Shown: positions 33,707 through 42,590, numbered from the stretch's first letter. The stretch is 64,000 bases of DNA from an uncultured Eggerthellaceae bacterium (GCA_910588985.1 CAJURO010000003.1:1-64000); one strand, 5' to 3'. A program made the numbers and translations. Notes: generated by a model from the sequence alone, not told the origin.

Positions 33707-34552
33707 ATGCCTTCCGAAATGCATGAGGATCATTCTGAAGAGCGTGCCCAAACTTCCGGAAAGCGTTCGTTCGGACAGCGGGGGGTGATAACCTCACGAC
33801 CTTCTCGTGAAACGATCATGCAATCCTATGTTGCAGAGGATCAAGCACGTGCGCGAAGCGCGCGAATGAGAAATCAAGAATCATACAAGCATTACCAGGC
33901 GATCGCGCAACGTAACCGCGAGCGAGAGGATCGCAAGCGCGAGCTTGAGATGCGGTTGCGCGAAGAGGAGCATCGGGCTGCAGAGGAGCGCAGACGCATT
34001 CGCGATGCGCAGCAAGCTTCTGCACGACCGGGCGCTGCTCGACAAGCTGCAAGGACGTCTTCTTCAGGCATAGATCGTCGTGTTGTGCAGCCTCTCTCCT
34101 CACAGGAAAGCCACGAATACTCCGAACGCTCTCGTGCGAGCTTTGAGCGAGAGCGCGAATCACGTGATGCGTTTTCTCCTGAAAGAGCGATGCGAAGCCC
34201 AAATCGTGAGATCATCGATGGGCGAGGGAGCATAGACTCACGCGCTTTCAATGAACGGCATGACCTCGTATCGTATTCGATCGACGAAAGCGATAGGCCT
34301 GATCCGATGATCGACACCACGAACCCAAAAGCGAAATGGCATTCGCACTCGGGCAACGAGCCTTCTCAACGTACAAGCGTTTTTGTCAAAAGGGGGCTCG
34401 GGAGCTCGGTTCCTTCGTTCTCAAGCTCGCTTGCTCATTCTCGTTCCACGCGAAGAGCATCGTTCCTTGCCAGCTTGCCCGCTTTCGTCAAAGTGGTTGT
34501 TCCTCTCATTGTTGTCCTCTTGATCATCCTTATCATCATCGTGTTCTTCTGA
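33707..34552 (+). CDS. Tail-anchored, Arg/Glu-rich protein of unknown function
   Basis: 281 residues with an unusual layout: a long highly charged, low-complexity cytoplasmic region and one very hydrophobic C-terminal segment (VKVVVPLIVVLLIILIIIVF, last 20 or so residues) ending at the C-terminus. Residues 45-95 are an uninterrupted Arg/Glu-rich helix (single alpha-helix or coiled coil; RNREREDRKRELEMRLREEE). Residues 110-250 are Ser/Arg/Glu-rich and probably disordered. No signal peptide. This topology fits a membrane-tethered scaffold or division-site protein, but I recognise no family. ATG 33707 has GGAGCTGG upstream. A long hairpin at 34569-34627 separates it from the convergent tatD. Confidence 0.75.
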   Translation: MPSEMHEDHSEERAQTSGKRSFGQRGVITSRPSRETIMQSYVAEDQARARSARMRNQESYKHYQAIAQRNREREDRKRELEMRLREEEHRAAEERRRIRDAQQASARPGAARQAARTSSSGIDRRVVQPLSSQESHEYSERSRASFERERESRDAFSPERAMRSPNREIIDGRGSIDSRAFNERHDLVSYSIDESDRPDPMIDTTNPKAKWHSHSGNEPSQRTSVFVKRGLGSSVPSFSSSLAHSRSTRRASFLASLPAFVKVVVPLIVVLLIILIIIVFF

Positions 34553-34568
34553 TAGACAGAGCATCAGT

Positions 34569-34627
34569 AAAATCGGAATAGCGAAGTGAGGGCTGCGTAG
34601 CTTCTGAACGTAGCTTTTCCGATTTTT
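34569..34627. terminator. Bidirectional terminator between the tail-anchored gene and tatD
   Basis: AAAATCGGAA (34569-34578) and TTCCGATTTT (34617-34626) are perfect inverted arms around a 38-base centre. The A and T runs at the two ends would let it stop transcription from both sides. Confidence 0.6.
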
Positions 34628-34672
34628 GCACATCAGATGTATAACCTAAATACGGAATATGCTTTCGAGTTG

Positions 34673-35449
34673 TTAGCGATGAGTAGGCATTGCGCTTAGG
34701 AGCGTTTGATAATTCGCTTTCAGGGTTTGCCTTACCATTTCGAGCTCTTCTGAACGCACCTCTGCAATGGCTTGCGTTGTGTTCTCGATTTCTTGGATCC
34801 ATGTATCGACAGACCAAGGGCTTCCCTCATGTGGAGGGCTATCTGTCTCGGCTAGAAGGTGGTCGGAAGGCAGAGCGCTCGTGATGAACGCACCGTCTCC
34901 TTGCGCTATCATCCGCATGGAAACGGAGAAGAGCGCACCTTTGGAGAGTGCGCGACCGAACTGCTCGCGTGTTCCAGAGAACCAGTGGAAAACGCATATG
35001 TTCGATTCGAACATGCCATATTCATCGAGGATATCGATGACCTCTTCGCATGATTTGACTGCATGGATGAAGAGGGGGCGTCCTGGTGCATGCTCACGCG
35101 TGCTCTTCATGAGATGCTGGAAGATCTCGACCTGACGAGCGTGCGAGCCCTTTCGTCTGCGAGAGAAATCAAGGCCAACCTCTCCGATGAAAGGGGCGGA
35201 GCGAACAAGGTCATCAAAATGCGCCACGTCAACCTCTGAGACCCGCGCTTCATCGATCCACCAAGGATGAATGCCAAGGCCAACGGTGATGCAAGGGGCA
35301 TCTGCAAAGCGTTCTTCTGCGCTCACAAAGCTTGAAGGTATGACCGTGGAGCAAAGCGCATGCACGTTTCGATCCTTCGCCTTCATTGCGATCTCTTGTG
35401 CGTTATTGGCGAAATCGATATGGCAATGTGCGTCGTAGTGTTCGCTCAT
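34673..35449 (-). CDS. tatD: TatD-family metal-dependent deoxyribonuclease
   Basis: 258 residues. The metal-binding motifs are in order: DAHCHIDFA, GLGIHPWW, GEVGLDFSRR, PLFIHAVKSC, VFHWFSG and LAETDSP. TatD proteins are 3'-5' exonucleases acting in DNA repair or RNA quality control; some act as D-aminoacyl-tRNA deacylase-like hydrolases. Start ATG 35449 (MSEHYDAHCH) has GAAGGA 8 nt upstream. The gene stands alone between terminators and the DUF308 gene. Family call is firm; the physiological substrate is not. Confidence 0.9.
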   Translation of the reverse strand: MSEHYDAHCHIDFANNAQEIAMKAKDRNVHALCSTVIPSSFVSAEERFADAPCITVGLGIHPWWIDEARVSEVDVAHFDDLVRSAPFIGEVGLDFSRRRKGSHARQVEIFQHLMKSTREHAPGRPLFIHAVKSCEEVIDILDEYGMFESNICVFHWFSGTREQFGRALSKGALFSVSMRMIAQGDGAFITSALPSDHLLAETDSPPHEGSPWSVDTWIQEIENTTQAIAEVRSEELEMVRQTLKANYQTLLSAMPTHR

Positions 35450-35693
35450 GAGCATGTTCCTTCGTTCGTCATTGGCTCTTGCCCTGTACGGCCTCATCTT
35501 GAGCGTACATTAAAACAAGGGGTAAGAATGATGCGCGCAGATTCTGTGGATGAGGCGTCAGCAAAGCCAAGAACATCAGTGCTTACGTCACAACTTGTAA
35601 ACGGAGGGCTTTCCTCTCATTACCGCTTGTTCGATGTTCGCAGGTTCTTAGGTTCTTTTTGGCTAGATTGTAATCATCGAAAAGGAGGGAACG

Positions 35694-36236
35694 ATGCAAT
35701 CATTCATCAAAGCTGTCCAGTCGAACATCATCATCCAGGCGATCCTCTTCATCATCCTTGGTGGGATGCTCATCCTGATGCCAAGCGTGTCATTGCTCAC
35801 GATCGTATACCTGATAGGTGCGCTCTTTGCTGTTTGCGGCATTGTTTCGCTTATCGGCTACTTTCGACCAGGGTCTGAGAATTACCATCTTGCGAGCGTC
35901 TTGAGCACAAGCATCTTCATGCTCGCGCTTGCTCTGATCGTATTCTTGTTCCCTGTTCCCATTGCGAGCGTCTTTTCTCTTTGCCTTGGCATCATCCTTG
36001 TGCTGAGCGGTATTGTCAGCGCTGTACGTGCATTCGAATTGCGAAATACAGGCGGAAGCGCCTGGATAGTCTCGATGATAGCGAGCATCCTCATTGCTGT
36101 CGGCGGGTTCCTTGTCATTTGGAATCCCTTTGACACCACCGTTCTTTTGGTGGTCGTTCTTGGCGCTATCATGGTTGCCAATGGGGTCGTGAATCTTGTC
36201 ATCGAATATCTTTTCCGTCAGATGATCAAGGCGTGA
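35694..36236 (+). CDS. HdeD/DUF308 family membrane protein
   Basis: 180 residues with six predicted membrane segments arranged as pairs, as in HdeD. Recognisable pieces are ILGGMLILMPSVSLLTIVY, LALIVFLFPVPIASVFSLCLG and NPFDTTVLLVVVLGAIMVANG. HdeD in enterobacteria is linked to acid resistance; in Gram-positives the role is unknown. AAAGGAGGGAACG is a strong ribosome site before ATG 35694. A terminator at 36305-36332 follows. It is monocistronic. Confidence 0.85.
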   Translation: MQSFIKAVQSNIIIQAILFIILGGMLILMPSVSLLTIVYLIGALFAVCGIVSLIGYFRPGSENYHLASVLSTSIFMLALALIVFLFPVPIASVFSLCLGIILVLSGIVSAVRAFELRNTGGSAWIVSMIASILIAVGGFLVIWNPFDTTVLLVVVLGAIMVANGVVNLVIEYLFRQMIKA

Positions 36237-36304
36237 TCATTGCCCCGACGACCAAAGCATCCGCTTGCCAAGAAAATGGGCGCGCGGATGAAATCCTCTC
36301 TTTA

Positions 36305-36332
36305 AGGCATCTGCTCCCTGTAGGTGCCTTTT
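36305..36332 (+). terminator. Terminator after the DUF308 gene
   Basis: AGGCATCT (36305-36312) pairs with AGGTGCCT (36322-36329) to give 8 base pairs including one G-T, followed by TTTT. The next promoter's -10 (TAGAAT, 36335-36340) begins 3 bases later. Confidence 0.65.
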
Positions 36333-36334
36333 GC

Positions 36335-36340
36335 TAGAAT
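36335..36340 (+). promoter_or_regulatory. -10 element of aroQ-aroF
   Basis: TAGAAT directly after the terminator and 36 bases before ATG 36376. The -35 region would fall inside the terminator hairpin. Confidence 0.4.
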
Positions 36341-36375
36341 AACGCAACTCAAAAATATGATCTGAAAGGATTGGC

Positions 36376-36657
36376 ATGCCTGAGATGAACGATGCATTCG
36401 AAGAGATCGAGAAGCATCGAGCGCAGATCGATGAGATCGATCGTGAGCTTGTTGCGCTCTTGAACAAACGCGCTGGACATTCCCTTGTTATTCGTGGCTT
36501 GAAGCCAGAGGCAAAGATGGGTCTGTTCGACGCGAAGAGGGAAGAGGAGATCCTTGTCAAAGTTACGGGATACAACGAAGGGCCTCTCTATAACGAGAAT
36601 CTTCGTGAGATCTATTCGACCATCCTTAAAGTCATGAAGGAGACCCCGTCCTTATGA
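36376..36657 (+). CDS. aroQ: Chorismate mutase, AroQ class
   Basis: 93 residues, all-helical AroQ domain. The helix 1 motif IDEIDRELVALLNKRAGHSLVI holds the conserved Arg and Asp, and KREEEILVKV with the C-terminal helix (LREIYSTILKVMKET) completes the active site. It isomerises chorismate to prephenate for Phe and Tyr synthesis. ATG 36376 has GAAAGGA upstream. It overlaps aroF by four bases. Pairing with DAHP synthase suggests an interacting complex, as known for AroQ/DAHPS partners in actinobacteria and Bacillus. Confidence 0.92.
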   Translation: MPEMNDAFEEIEKHRAQIDEIDRELVALLNKRAGHSLVIRGLKPEAKMGLFDAKREEEILVKVTGYNEGPLYNENLREIYSTILKVMKETPSL

Positions 36658-37454
36658 GCCAGCTTCCCATTCCCTCCATACCAGATCTCGGCACAAAAGG
36701 TGACACCATCACGATCTTTGCAGGGCCTTGCTCTGTTGAGTCGTCAGAGCAGTTCGACGAAGTAGCTTCTTGCATCTCCGATCTTGGGCTCACATGGATT
36801 CGCGGCGGGGCTTTCAAGCCTCGTACCAACCCGCATTCATTTCAAGGTCTTGGCGAAGAAGCGCTGCGCATCATGAAGGATGCGGGAGCGAAGTATGGCT
36901 TGAAGACGCTGACCGAGGTCATGGATTCTGCCCATTGCGAGCTTGTCCATTCGTATGTTGACGGATTGCAGGTTGGTGCGCGCAATTTCCAGAATTTCTC
37001 GCTCTTGAAAAAGATCGGCGAAGTGACAGCTGATTCTCATAAGCCCGTTCTCTACAAGCGTGGTTTTGCGGGCACGGTCGCTGAATGGCTTGCTGCCTGT
37101 GATTACATTACCGACCAAGGCAATGACAACGTCATCTTATGCGAGCGTGGTATTCGCACCTTCGAGACAGCAACTCGCTTTACGCTTGACATCGCGACGG
37201 TTCCTGTTGTGCATAAGCAGTCGCTCTTCCCGATCTGCATCGATGTTTCACATCCTGCCGGTCAGCGCGATCTCGTACCAGCTCTTGCCTATGCTGCTGT
37301 TGCGAGTGGCGCAGACTCCATCATGATCGAGGTTCACCCGAATCCTCCTGCTGCGCTCTCAGACGGGCCACAACAATTGACCCCAGCTCAGTTCGAGATC
37401 CTTGTCAGCAACCTTCGCGAGATTGCTGCGGTGTTTGGCAAGAAGATCGTTTAA
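36654..37454 (+). CDS. aroF: 3-Deoxy-7-phosphoheptulonate (DAHP) synthase, type I-beta
   Basis: 266 residues, the short I-beta (KDOPS-like) class without an N-terminal regulatory domain. Motifs: FAGPCSVES, RGGAFKPRTNPHSFQG, LKTLTEVMD, VGARNFQNF, KRGFAGTVAEWL, DVSHPAGQRD, IMIEVHPNPPAALSDGPQQL. It condenses PEP and erythrose-4-phosphate, the first shikimate step. Because it lacks its own regulatory domain, feedback control may come through the co-encoded chorismate mutase. ATG 36654 overlaps the aroQ stop. A strong terminator follows at 37489. Confidence 0.95.
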   Translation: MSQLPIPSIPDLGTKGDTITIFAGPCSVESSEQFDEVASCISDLGLTWIRGGAFKPRTNPHSFQGLGEEALRIMKDAGAKYGLKTLTEVMDSAHCELVHSYVDGLQVGARNFQNFSLLKKIGEVTADSHKPVLYKRGFAGTVAEWLAACDYITDQGNDNVILCERGIRTFETATRFTLDIATVPVVHKQSLFPICIDVSHPAGQRDLVPALAYAAVASGADSIMIEVHPNPPAALSDGPQQLTPAQFEILVSNLREIAAVFGKKIV

Positions 37455-37488
37455 GCACTTCAAGCTGCGTCTTCTATCGCTCTTCTTA

Positions 37489-37526
37489 GAGCGTGGCATA
37501 TCACCTCGATATGAATGCCACGCTTT
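37489..37526 (+). terminator. Terminator after aroF
   Basis: AGCGTGGCATAT and the complementary ATATGaATGCCACGCT form a long stem with one bulge and are followed by TTTAAT. It lies 35 bases after aroF. Confidence 0.7.
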
Positions 37527-37572
37527 AATCTCTTGCGATCAGCTCTTTAGACATGCTCTTATCGCGAAGACC

Positions 37573-38418
37573 CTATGACTTGACGACAAAGGAATAGGAC
37601 GCTTCGCCATTCTCGAAGCTAACATCAAGGGTGTAAAGATGTCCCGCATTGACATCAAAGGTTAAGCTTGAGCTTGCCTTGTCGAACACGATGCCATATG
37701 CATTGTTGCTGTCAGCGACAAGCCCTTTGCCTTGCACCTCGTCGAGTGGTATGCACATGACGGATGCTTCATCAATGTCTCGTGAGAAGCTTACCGTTAC
37801 TTCATTCGTGTCGTTGATGACCATATCTGGCACTCCTTCAAGAACGGTACCATCCTCGGCAAGACATGAGCCATCGCTTACTTGGGGATCACCCGATCCT
37901 GTGATCATGTAGGAGAATGCCTCAAGTGCGACTGTGATAGAGCCAACATCCTCGATAGTGTATTCAACCTGAGCAGTAGGCACTTCATCGGGATCGTCTT
38001 CTGCGAAGACGCGTGCGATGATGTAGTCATATTGAGAGACAAGGACATCGTCGAAGCCGATCACATCGATTCGCGTGATACCAGGATATTGCGCTGGGTA
38101 GCTTTCAGCCATGATGCCGTTGCCGACTACGCTTACGATATCCCCAGGGACAAGCTCAGAGACGTCGATCTTCTCTCCCTCTTGCGAAAAGAGGCCACCT
38201 TCAGGGATATAGGGAAAGTACACTGCCTCAGTTTCTATATCAGCTAAGAGCGCTGCTCCGTCCTTTACGTAGAGGACAACGGATTCGTTCGTCACCTCAT
38301 CATCGTTCTTCTCAGTACTGCATCCGAGGAGGATGAGCAAGAGGACAAACAAGCTGCATAATGCGATCAAGCTGATCAAGCGCACAGGCAGGGTCTTATT
38401 CGCAGTTCTTTCGAGCAT
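37573..38418 (-). CDS. Unknown secreted lipoprotein
   Basis: 281 residues. The signal peptide is lipoprotein-type: basic start (MLERTANKTLPVR), a hydrophobic core and a lipobox LILLGC, with the lipidated Cys near residue 32. The mature part (about 33-281) has repeated beta-rich segments and is acidic, with DDPDEVPTAQ and SGDPQVSDGS loops; no family recognised. The start is ATG 38418 because GAGAGGAGTG lies upstream. Transcription starts from a -35/-10 pair at 38491-38464 whose -35 is covered by a perfect palindrome, so regulation by a repressor or activator is likely. Confidence 0.8.
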   Translation of the reverse strand: MLERTANKTLPVRLISLIALCSLFVLLLILLGCSTEKNDDEVTNESVVLYVKDGAALLADIETEAVYFPYIPEGGLFSQEGEKIDVSELVPGDIVSVVGNGIMAESYPAQYPGITRIDVIGFDDVLVSQYDYIIARVFAEDDPDEVPTAQVEYTIEDVGSITVALEAFSYMITGSGDPQVSDGSCLAEDGTVLEGVPDMVINDTNEVTVSFSRDIDEASVMCIPLDEVQGKGLVADSNNAYGIVFDKASSSLTFDVNAGHLYTLDVSFENGEASYSFVVKS

Positions 38419-38463
38419 GGCACTCCTCTCAACACAAGCAGGTGTGATACCTTGACTCGTTGA

Positions 38464-38491
38464 ATTGTATTTCAATGCAGAACAATTACAA
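38464..38491 (-). promoter_or_regulatory. Promoter of the lipoprotein gene
   Basis: On the minus strand TTGTAA (plus coordinates 38491-38486) and TACAAT (38469-38464) are separated by 16 bases. The -10 is 45 bases from ATG 38418. Confidence 0.55.
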
Positions 38492-38497
38492 TTGTTC
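38480..38497. promoter_or_regulatory. Palindromic operator GAACAATT-AC-AATTGTTC
   Basis: A perfect 18-base dyad with 8-base arms and a 2-base centre. It covers the -35 of the lipoprotein promoter and lies 89 bases before the pcrA start, so it could control either gene. It resembles half of a Gram-positive LexA box but the GAAC-GTTC spacing is 10, not 4. Confidence 0.5.
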
Positions 38498-38586
38498 GAG
38501 ATTTAGTTGTAACATGCGCGTCGCAGGCGGCTCCTGCATCTCGCTTTCATATTTTGATAGATCTGACCTGATAGAGGAGAGAATAG

Positions 38587-40938
38587 ATGTCCCTTGATCT
38601 TTCCACGCTCAATGATGCTCAAGCAGAGGCTGTTTCGCTCACTGAAGGGCCGCTTCTCGTGCTCGCCGGCGCCGGAAGCGGCAAAACACGCGTCCTTACG
38701 TATCGCATTGCCCATATTCTTGATTCGGACCTTGCCGCGCCCTGGGAGATCCTTGCTATCACCTTCACCAATAAGGCTGCAGCAGAGATGCGCGAGAGGC
38801 TTGCAGCGCTTGTGGGAGGGCGATCCCGAGGAATGTGGGTCTCGACCTTTCATAGCATGTGCGTGCGCATGCTCCGTGCTGATGCGGAGCGACTTGGGTT
38901 CACGCAGAGCTTCACCATCTATGATACTGACGATCAAAAGCGCCTCATCAAGACGATCCTTGAAGAGATGGATGTCAACCCGAAGATCTACACTCCCAAT
39001 TCCAGCCTGAATCGGATCTCTCAAGCAAAGAACGAGCTGCTCGTACCAAGCGTGTTCGCTGAGACCGTGAATGATCCTGTCGGCAAAGTTGCTGCTCGAG
39101 CTTATACGCGCTATCAGGAGCGCTTGAAAGCCGCAAATGCCTTCGATTTTGACGACCTTCTGATGTATGCATACCTTTTGCTCGCGCATCATGCAGATGT
39201 TCTCGAGGCTTATCGAGAGCGTTTTCGCTATATCCTCGTCGATGAATATCAAGACACCAATCATGCTCAATACGAGATCACGAAGCTTCTTGCTGCAGGG
39301 CATCAGAACATCATGGTCGTTGGTGATGATGACCAATCGATCTACTCATGGCGCGGTGCTGATATCAGGAACATCCTCGAGTTCGAAGAAGATTATCCTC
39401 AAGCACAAGTCATCAAGCTCGAGCAGAACTATCGAAGCGTTGGCAATATCCTCGATGCCGCGAATGCGGTGATTTCCCATAATGTGAACCGCAAGCAGAA
39501 GAAGCTCTACACGCAAGGGTCTGCGGGTGAGAAGATCGGCGTTTTCGTAGCATCCGATGAACGTGATGAGGGGCGATGGATAGCCTCCGAGATCGACAAG
39601 CTCAAAGCTGATGGCATTGGCTATCACCAGATCGCTGTTTTCTATCGCACAAATGCGCAATCCCGTGTGCTTGAGGATATGCTGTTGCGCGCGGGTGTGC
39701 CATACAGGATAGTCGGCGGCACGAAGTTCTTCGATCGTGCTGAGATCAGGAATTGCATGGCATACCTTTCTCTTGTGGTCAATCCTGCCGACGATGTCTC
39801 CTTCGAGCGCATCATCAATGTTCCAAGACGTGGCATCGGCAAAACGACGCTTGAAAGGGTGCGCGAGATAGCCGCGACTCATCATATGCCCTACGTTGAA
39901 GCAGCGGAGCTCTTGCTTGCTGAGAGCGACGTGCGCCCCAACACGAAGAAGGCGATCGCTGATTTCCTGGCAAAATTGAGGGAAGCACGCACATATGAAG
40001 GCGATCTTCGCAAGGTGATCGAGCGCATCATCGAAGACACGGGGATGATCGAGGCGTATCGCGCAGAAGCAACCCAAGAATCCGAGAGCCGTATCGAGAA
40101 CATCCAAGAGTTCTTTGGCGTTGTCACTGAGTTCAAGGAGACGCATGACGATGAAGATGCTCCTTTCGAGGCGCCAACAGCATCTGCAAACCCTCTGCTT
40201 GAAGATGCTGAGATTGATCCCGCGCATAGTGAGCCTGTGCGCGTGCTGAGCGGTGATTCGCTCGAAGACTTCCTTGAATGGGTACGACTTCGCACCGACC
40301 TTGACTCGATGTCCGAGGATGGACGTGCAGTCACGCTCATGACGGTCCATGCTGCAAAGGGCCTTGAATTCGACGGCGTATTCGTTGCTGGAATGGAGGA
40401 GAGCATCTTCCCGCATATGAACTCGATCAGCGACAGCGCTCTCATCGAAGAGGAGAGGCGGCTTGCTTATGTGGCTATCACGCGGGCACGAAAGCGTCTC
40501 TATCTTACTTGCGCGCAGACACGGCAGCTCTTCGGTCAAACGAATGCGAATCCGCTCTCTCGCTTCATATCCGAGATCCCGCATGAGCTTAAAACCACGC
40601 TTGGTCTTGGATCAGCAGGCTTTTCTGGCAGCGGCTGGGAGAAGCGCGGAAGCAGGCGCGGTATTTCAGGAAGTGGACGTGAAGCAGGGGAGGGCCGCGT
40701 ATTCGGCCGTTCAAGCGCACAGGGAGGAGAGCGTCGCAGTCAGCGAGCTCAAGCATCCAGCGGCAAGCGGGCGGGAGCGCGGACGACGTTCTCTGTGGGC
40801 GACACCATAGATCACAAGACGTTTGGAAAGGGAAGCGTCGTCAAAGTCGATGGCGATACGCTCCACGTTAAGTTCGTCAAGGGTGGTCAGGTTAAGCGCT
40901 TGCTCAAGGACTACGCTCCGATCGTGAAGATATCCTAA
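38587..40938 (+). CDS. pcrA: ATP-dependent DNA helicase, PcrA/UvrD
   Basis: 783 residues, typical PcrA length. Superfamily 1A motifs in order: Q-motif LNDAQAEAV, Walker A LAGAGSGKTRVL, ITFTNKAAAEMRERL, VSTFHSMCVRMLR, DEYQDTNHAQYE, VVGDDDQSIYSWRGAD, LEQNYRS, VTLMTVHAAKGLEFDGVFV, EEERRLAYVAITRARKRLYL. The C-terminal 90 residues are Gly/Ser/Arg-rich and end in the KVDGDTLHVKFVKGG Tudor-like domain that contacts RNA polymerase. It unwinds DNA in 3'-5' direction in repair and transcription-conflict resolution. GAGGAGAG precedes ATG 38587. Confidence 0.97.
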   Translation: MSLDLSTLNDAQAEAVSLTEGPLLVLAGAGSGKTRVLTYRIAHILDSDLAAPWEILAITFTNKAAAEMRERLAALVGGRSRGMWVSTFHSMCVRMLRADAERLGFTQSFTIYDTDDQKRLIKTILEEMDVNPKIYTPNSSLNRISQAKNELLVPSVFAETVNDPVGKVAARAYTRYQERLKAANAFDFDDLLMYAYLLLAHHADVLEAYRERFRYILVDEYQDTNHAQYEITKLLAAGHQNIMVVGDDDQSIYSWRGADIRNILEFEEDYPQAQVIKLEQNYRSVGNILDAANAVISHNVNRKQKKLYTQGSAGEKIGVFVASDERDEGRWIASEIDKLKADGIGYHQIAVFYRTNAQSRVLEDMLLRAGVPYRIVGGTKFFDRAEIRNCMAYLSLVVNPADDVSFERIINVPRRGIGKTTLERVREIAATHHMPYVEAAELLLAESDVRPNTKKAIADFLAKLREARTYEGDLRKVIERIIEDTGMIEAYRAEATQESESRIENIQEFFGVVTEFKETHDDEDAPFEAPTASANPLLEDAEIDPAHSEPVRVLSGDSLEDFLEWVRLRTDLDSMSEDGRAVTLMTVHAAKGLEFDGVFVAGMEESIFPHMNSISDSALIEEERRLAYVAITRARKRLYLTCAQTRQLFGQTNANPLSRFISEIPHELKTTLGLGSAGFSGSGWEKRGSRRGISGSGREAGEGRVFGRSSAQGGERRSQRAQASSGKRAGARTTFSVGDTIDHKTFGKGSVVKVDGDTLHVKFVKGGQVKRLLKDYAPIVKIS

Positions 40939-40973
40939 GAGAAAGGCCCTCATTCGTCGAGGGCCCTTCTCTT
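40938..40973. terminator. Bidirectional terminator between pcrA and sstT
   Basis: AGAGAA-GGCCCTC and GAGGGCC-TTCTCT form a long, nearly perfect hairpin directly after the pcrA stop and 28 bases before the end of convergent sstT. Confidence 0.7.
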
Positions 40974-41000
40974 GAAGCGTTGCCTCTTTTCGAAGAAGCT

Positions 41001-42350
41001 CTAATCCAGCTCGTCAGAGGAGAATGCGTCGCGTCCGAGATGGTACTCGATGCCATTCTTCTTCATCTGGCGGTATTCCGCAGTTGCCGTGAAGAGAACG
41101 TCTGACGAGGAATTAAGAGCAGTCTCACAGGAATCCTGGATAACGCCGATGATGAAGCCGATCGCAACGACCTCCATGGCCACGGTCGTGTCGATCCCAA
41201 AGAGCGAACATGCAAGAGGGATGAGCAGAAGCGATCCACCAGCCACGCCGCTTGCACCACAGGCGCTCAGAGCTGCAAGGACGCAAAGGATAATAGCCGT
41301 TATCGGGTCAACGGTAAGGCCAACGGTATGCGCAGCGGCCATGGTCATGACAGTGATGGTCACGGCAGCACCTGCCATATTGATGGTGGCGCCAAGAGGG
41401 ATCGAGACGGAGTAGTTGTCTTTGTTGAGACCAAGCTTGCGGCAAAGCTCCATGTTGATGGGAATGTTCGCTGCTGATGAACGGGTGAAGAAGGCAGTGA
41501 TACCTGAATCCTTCAAGCATCTGAGAACAAGGGGATAAGGGTTCTGACGCGTGCAGATGAATACGATGAGCGGGTTGGTAACAAGCGCGATCAAGAGCAT
41601 GCAGCCAACAAGGAGGATGATGAGCTGCCCATACACGACGAAGATATCAGCTCCGCTCTCGGATACAGAGGTATAGACCAGTCCCATGATGCCAAAGGGT
41701 GCGAGGTTGATAACCCAGCGAACAGCCATGGATACAGCATCAGAGATAGCAGCGAACACATCCTTGACATTTTGAGATGAGCGACGCAATGCAATACCAA
41801 GCACGATAGCCCAAGCAAGGATACCGATGAAGTTAGCATTCGCAAGAGCATCGACCGGATTCGCTGCCACGTTCATGATGATGGTCGTAAGCACCTCGCC
41901 GATACCAGAAGGTGAAGACTGGTCTACCTCCTCTGCGATGCTGAAGGTGAGCTCAATGGGGAAGAGATAGCTTCCAATAACAGCAACCAAGGCTGCAACA
42001 AGCGTTGATATCACATAGAGAACGATGACCGTTTTCATCGACTTTGCGGCCTTGGCATTCGGAAGCGCCGAGATGACGATGAAGAACACGAGGATAGGCG
42101 CCACAGCGCGCAGGGCAGAAACAAAGAGATTGCCCAACAGCGTGATGAACTCGCTGATGCCAACAGTCCATTCTGGTCCATCCTGCGGAAAGACGAAGGC
42201 AAGGACAAGGCCAATGACAAGGCCGACAACGATGCGAAGGATCAAGCTTGTTTCGCTGTATCGTTGAAAGATGTTCTTCTTTTTCCCGCTCGCGTTCTCC
42301 CCTTCGGGGCTTTTCTGCGGCTCGTTTGCATTCAAGGCTTCTTCGGCCAT
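41001..42350 (-). CDS. sstT: Serine/threonine:sodium symporter SstT
   Basis: 449 residues, dicarboxylate/amino acid:cation symporter family. Diagnostic segments: RAVAPILVFFIVISALPNA, AFFTRSSAANIPINMELCRK, IPLGATINMAGAAVTITVMTMAA (the NMAG motif), and SACGASGVAGGSLLLIPLA. About eight spans with two re-entrant loops are expected. It imports serine and threonine with sodium. An N-terminal 35-residue cytoplasmic extension (NEPQKSPEGENASGKKK) is longer than in E. coli SstT. ATG 42350 follows GGAGGTTCGAAC. Serine uptake fits an amino-acid-using anaerobe. Confidence 0.93.
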   Translation of the reverse strand: MAEEALNANEPQKSPEGENASGKKKNIFQRYSETSLILRIVVGLVIGLVLAFVFPQDGPEWTVGISEFITLLGNLFVSALRAVAPILVFFIVISALPNAKAAKSMKTVIVLYVISTLVAALVAVIGSYLFPIELTFSIAEEVDQSSPSGIGEVLTTIIMNVAANPVDALANANFIGILAWAIVLGIALRRSSQNVKDVFAAISDAVSMAVRWVINLAPFGIMGLVYTSVSESGADIFVVYGQLIILLVGCMLLIALVTNPLIVFICTRQNPYPLVLRCLKDSGITAFFTRSSAANIPINMELCRKLGLNKDNYSVSIPLGATINMAGAAVTITVMTMAAAHTVGLTVDPITAIILCVLAALSACGASGVAGGSLLLIPLACSLFGIDTTVAMEVVAIGFIIGVIQDSCETALNSSSDVLFTATAEYRQMKKNGIEYHLGRDAFSSDELD

Positions 42351-42504
42351 GTTCGAACCTCCATAGATGTGTTGATCGATACATGAGAATCTATACCACT
42401 TCGCTCGCTTCGCATTTTTGCAAACAGGTGGTTGAGCCTTCGAGTGCGTTGTGCTTCTCGGTGAAAACGCCAGAGAGGCAAGAGAAAGAGCAGAGCAAAA
42501 GGAA

Positions 42505-42590
42505 TGGTGCGGGCGAAAGGACTTGAACCTTCACGGGGATCACCCACCAGAACCTAAATCTGGTGCGTCTGCCAATTCCGCCACGCCCGC
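42505..42590 (-). tRNA. tRNA-Leu, anticodon TAG
   Basis: 86 nt including encoded CCA. Acceptor GCGGGCG pairs with CGCCCGC; the D arm has TGGCGGAATTGGCAGACGC typical of leucine; the anticodon stem CCAGA/TCTGG encloses TTTAGGT with anticodon TAG; a long class II variable arm (GGTGATCCCCGTG region) and a T arm with GGTTCAAGTCC follow. The long variable arm and A73 fit tRNA-Leu. It reads CTN codons, chiefly CTA/CTG. It lies between sstT and tig on the opposite strand from tig. Confidence 0.95.

Noticed and set aside
38480..38497. LexA/SOS box upstream of pcrA
   Set aside because: GAAC and GTTC are 10 bases apart, whereas the Gram-positive box has 4.
39346..40584. 412-residue antisense frame inside pcrA
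   Set aside because: A long open frame opposite a conserved helicase is explained by codon bias. No start site or domain.
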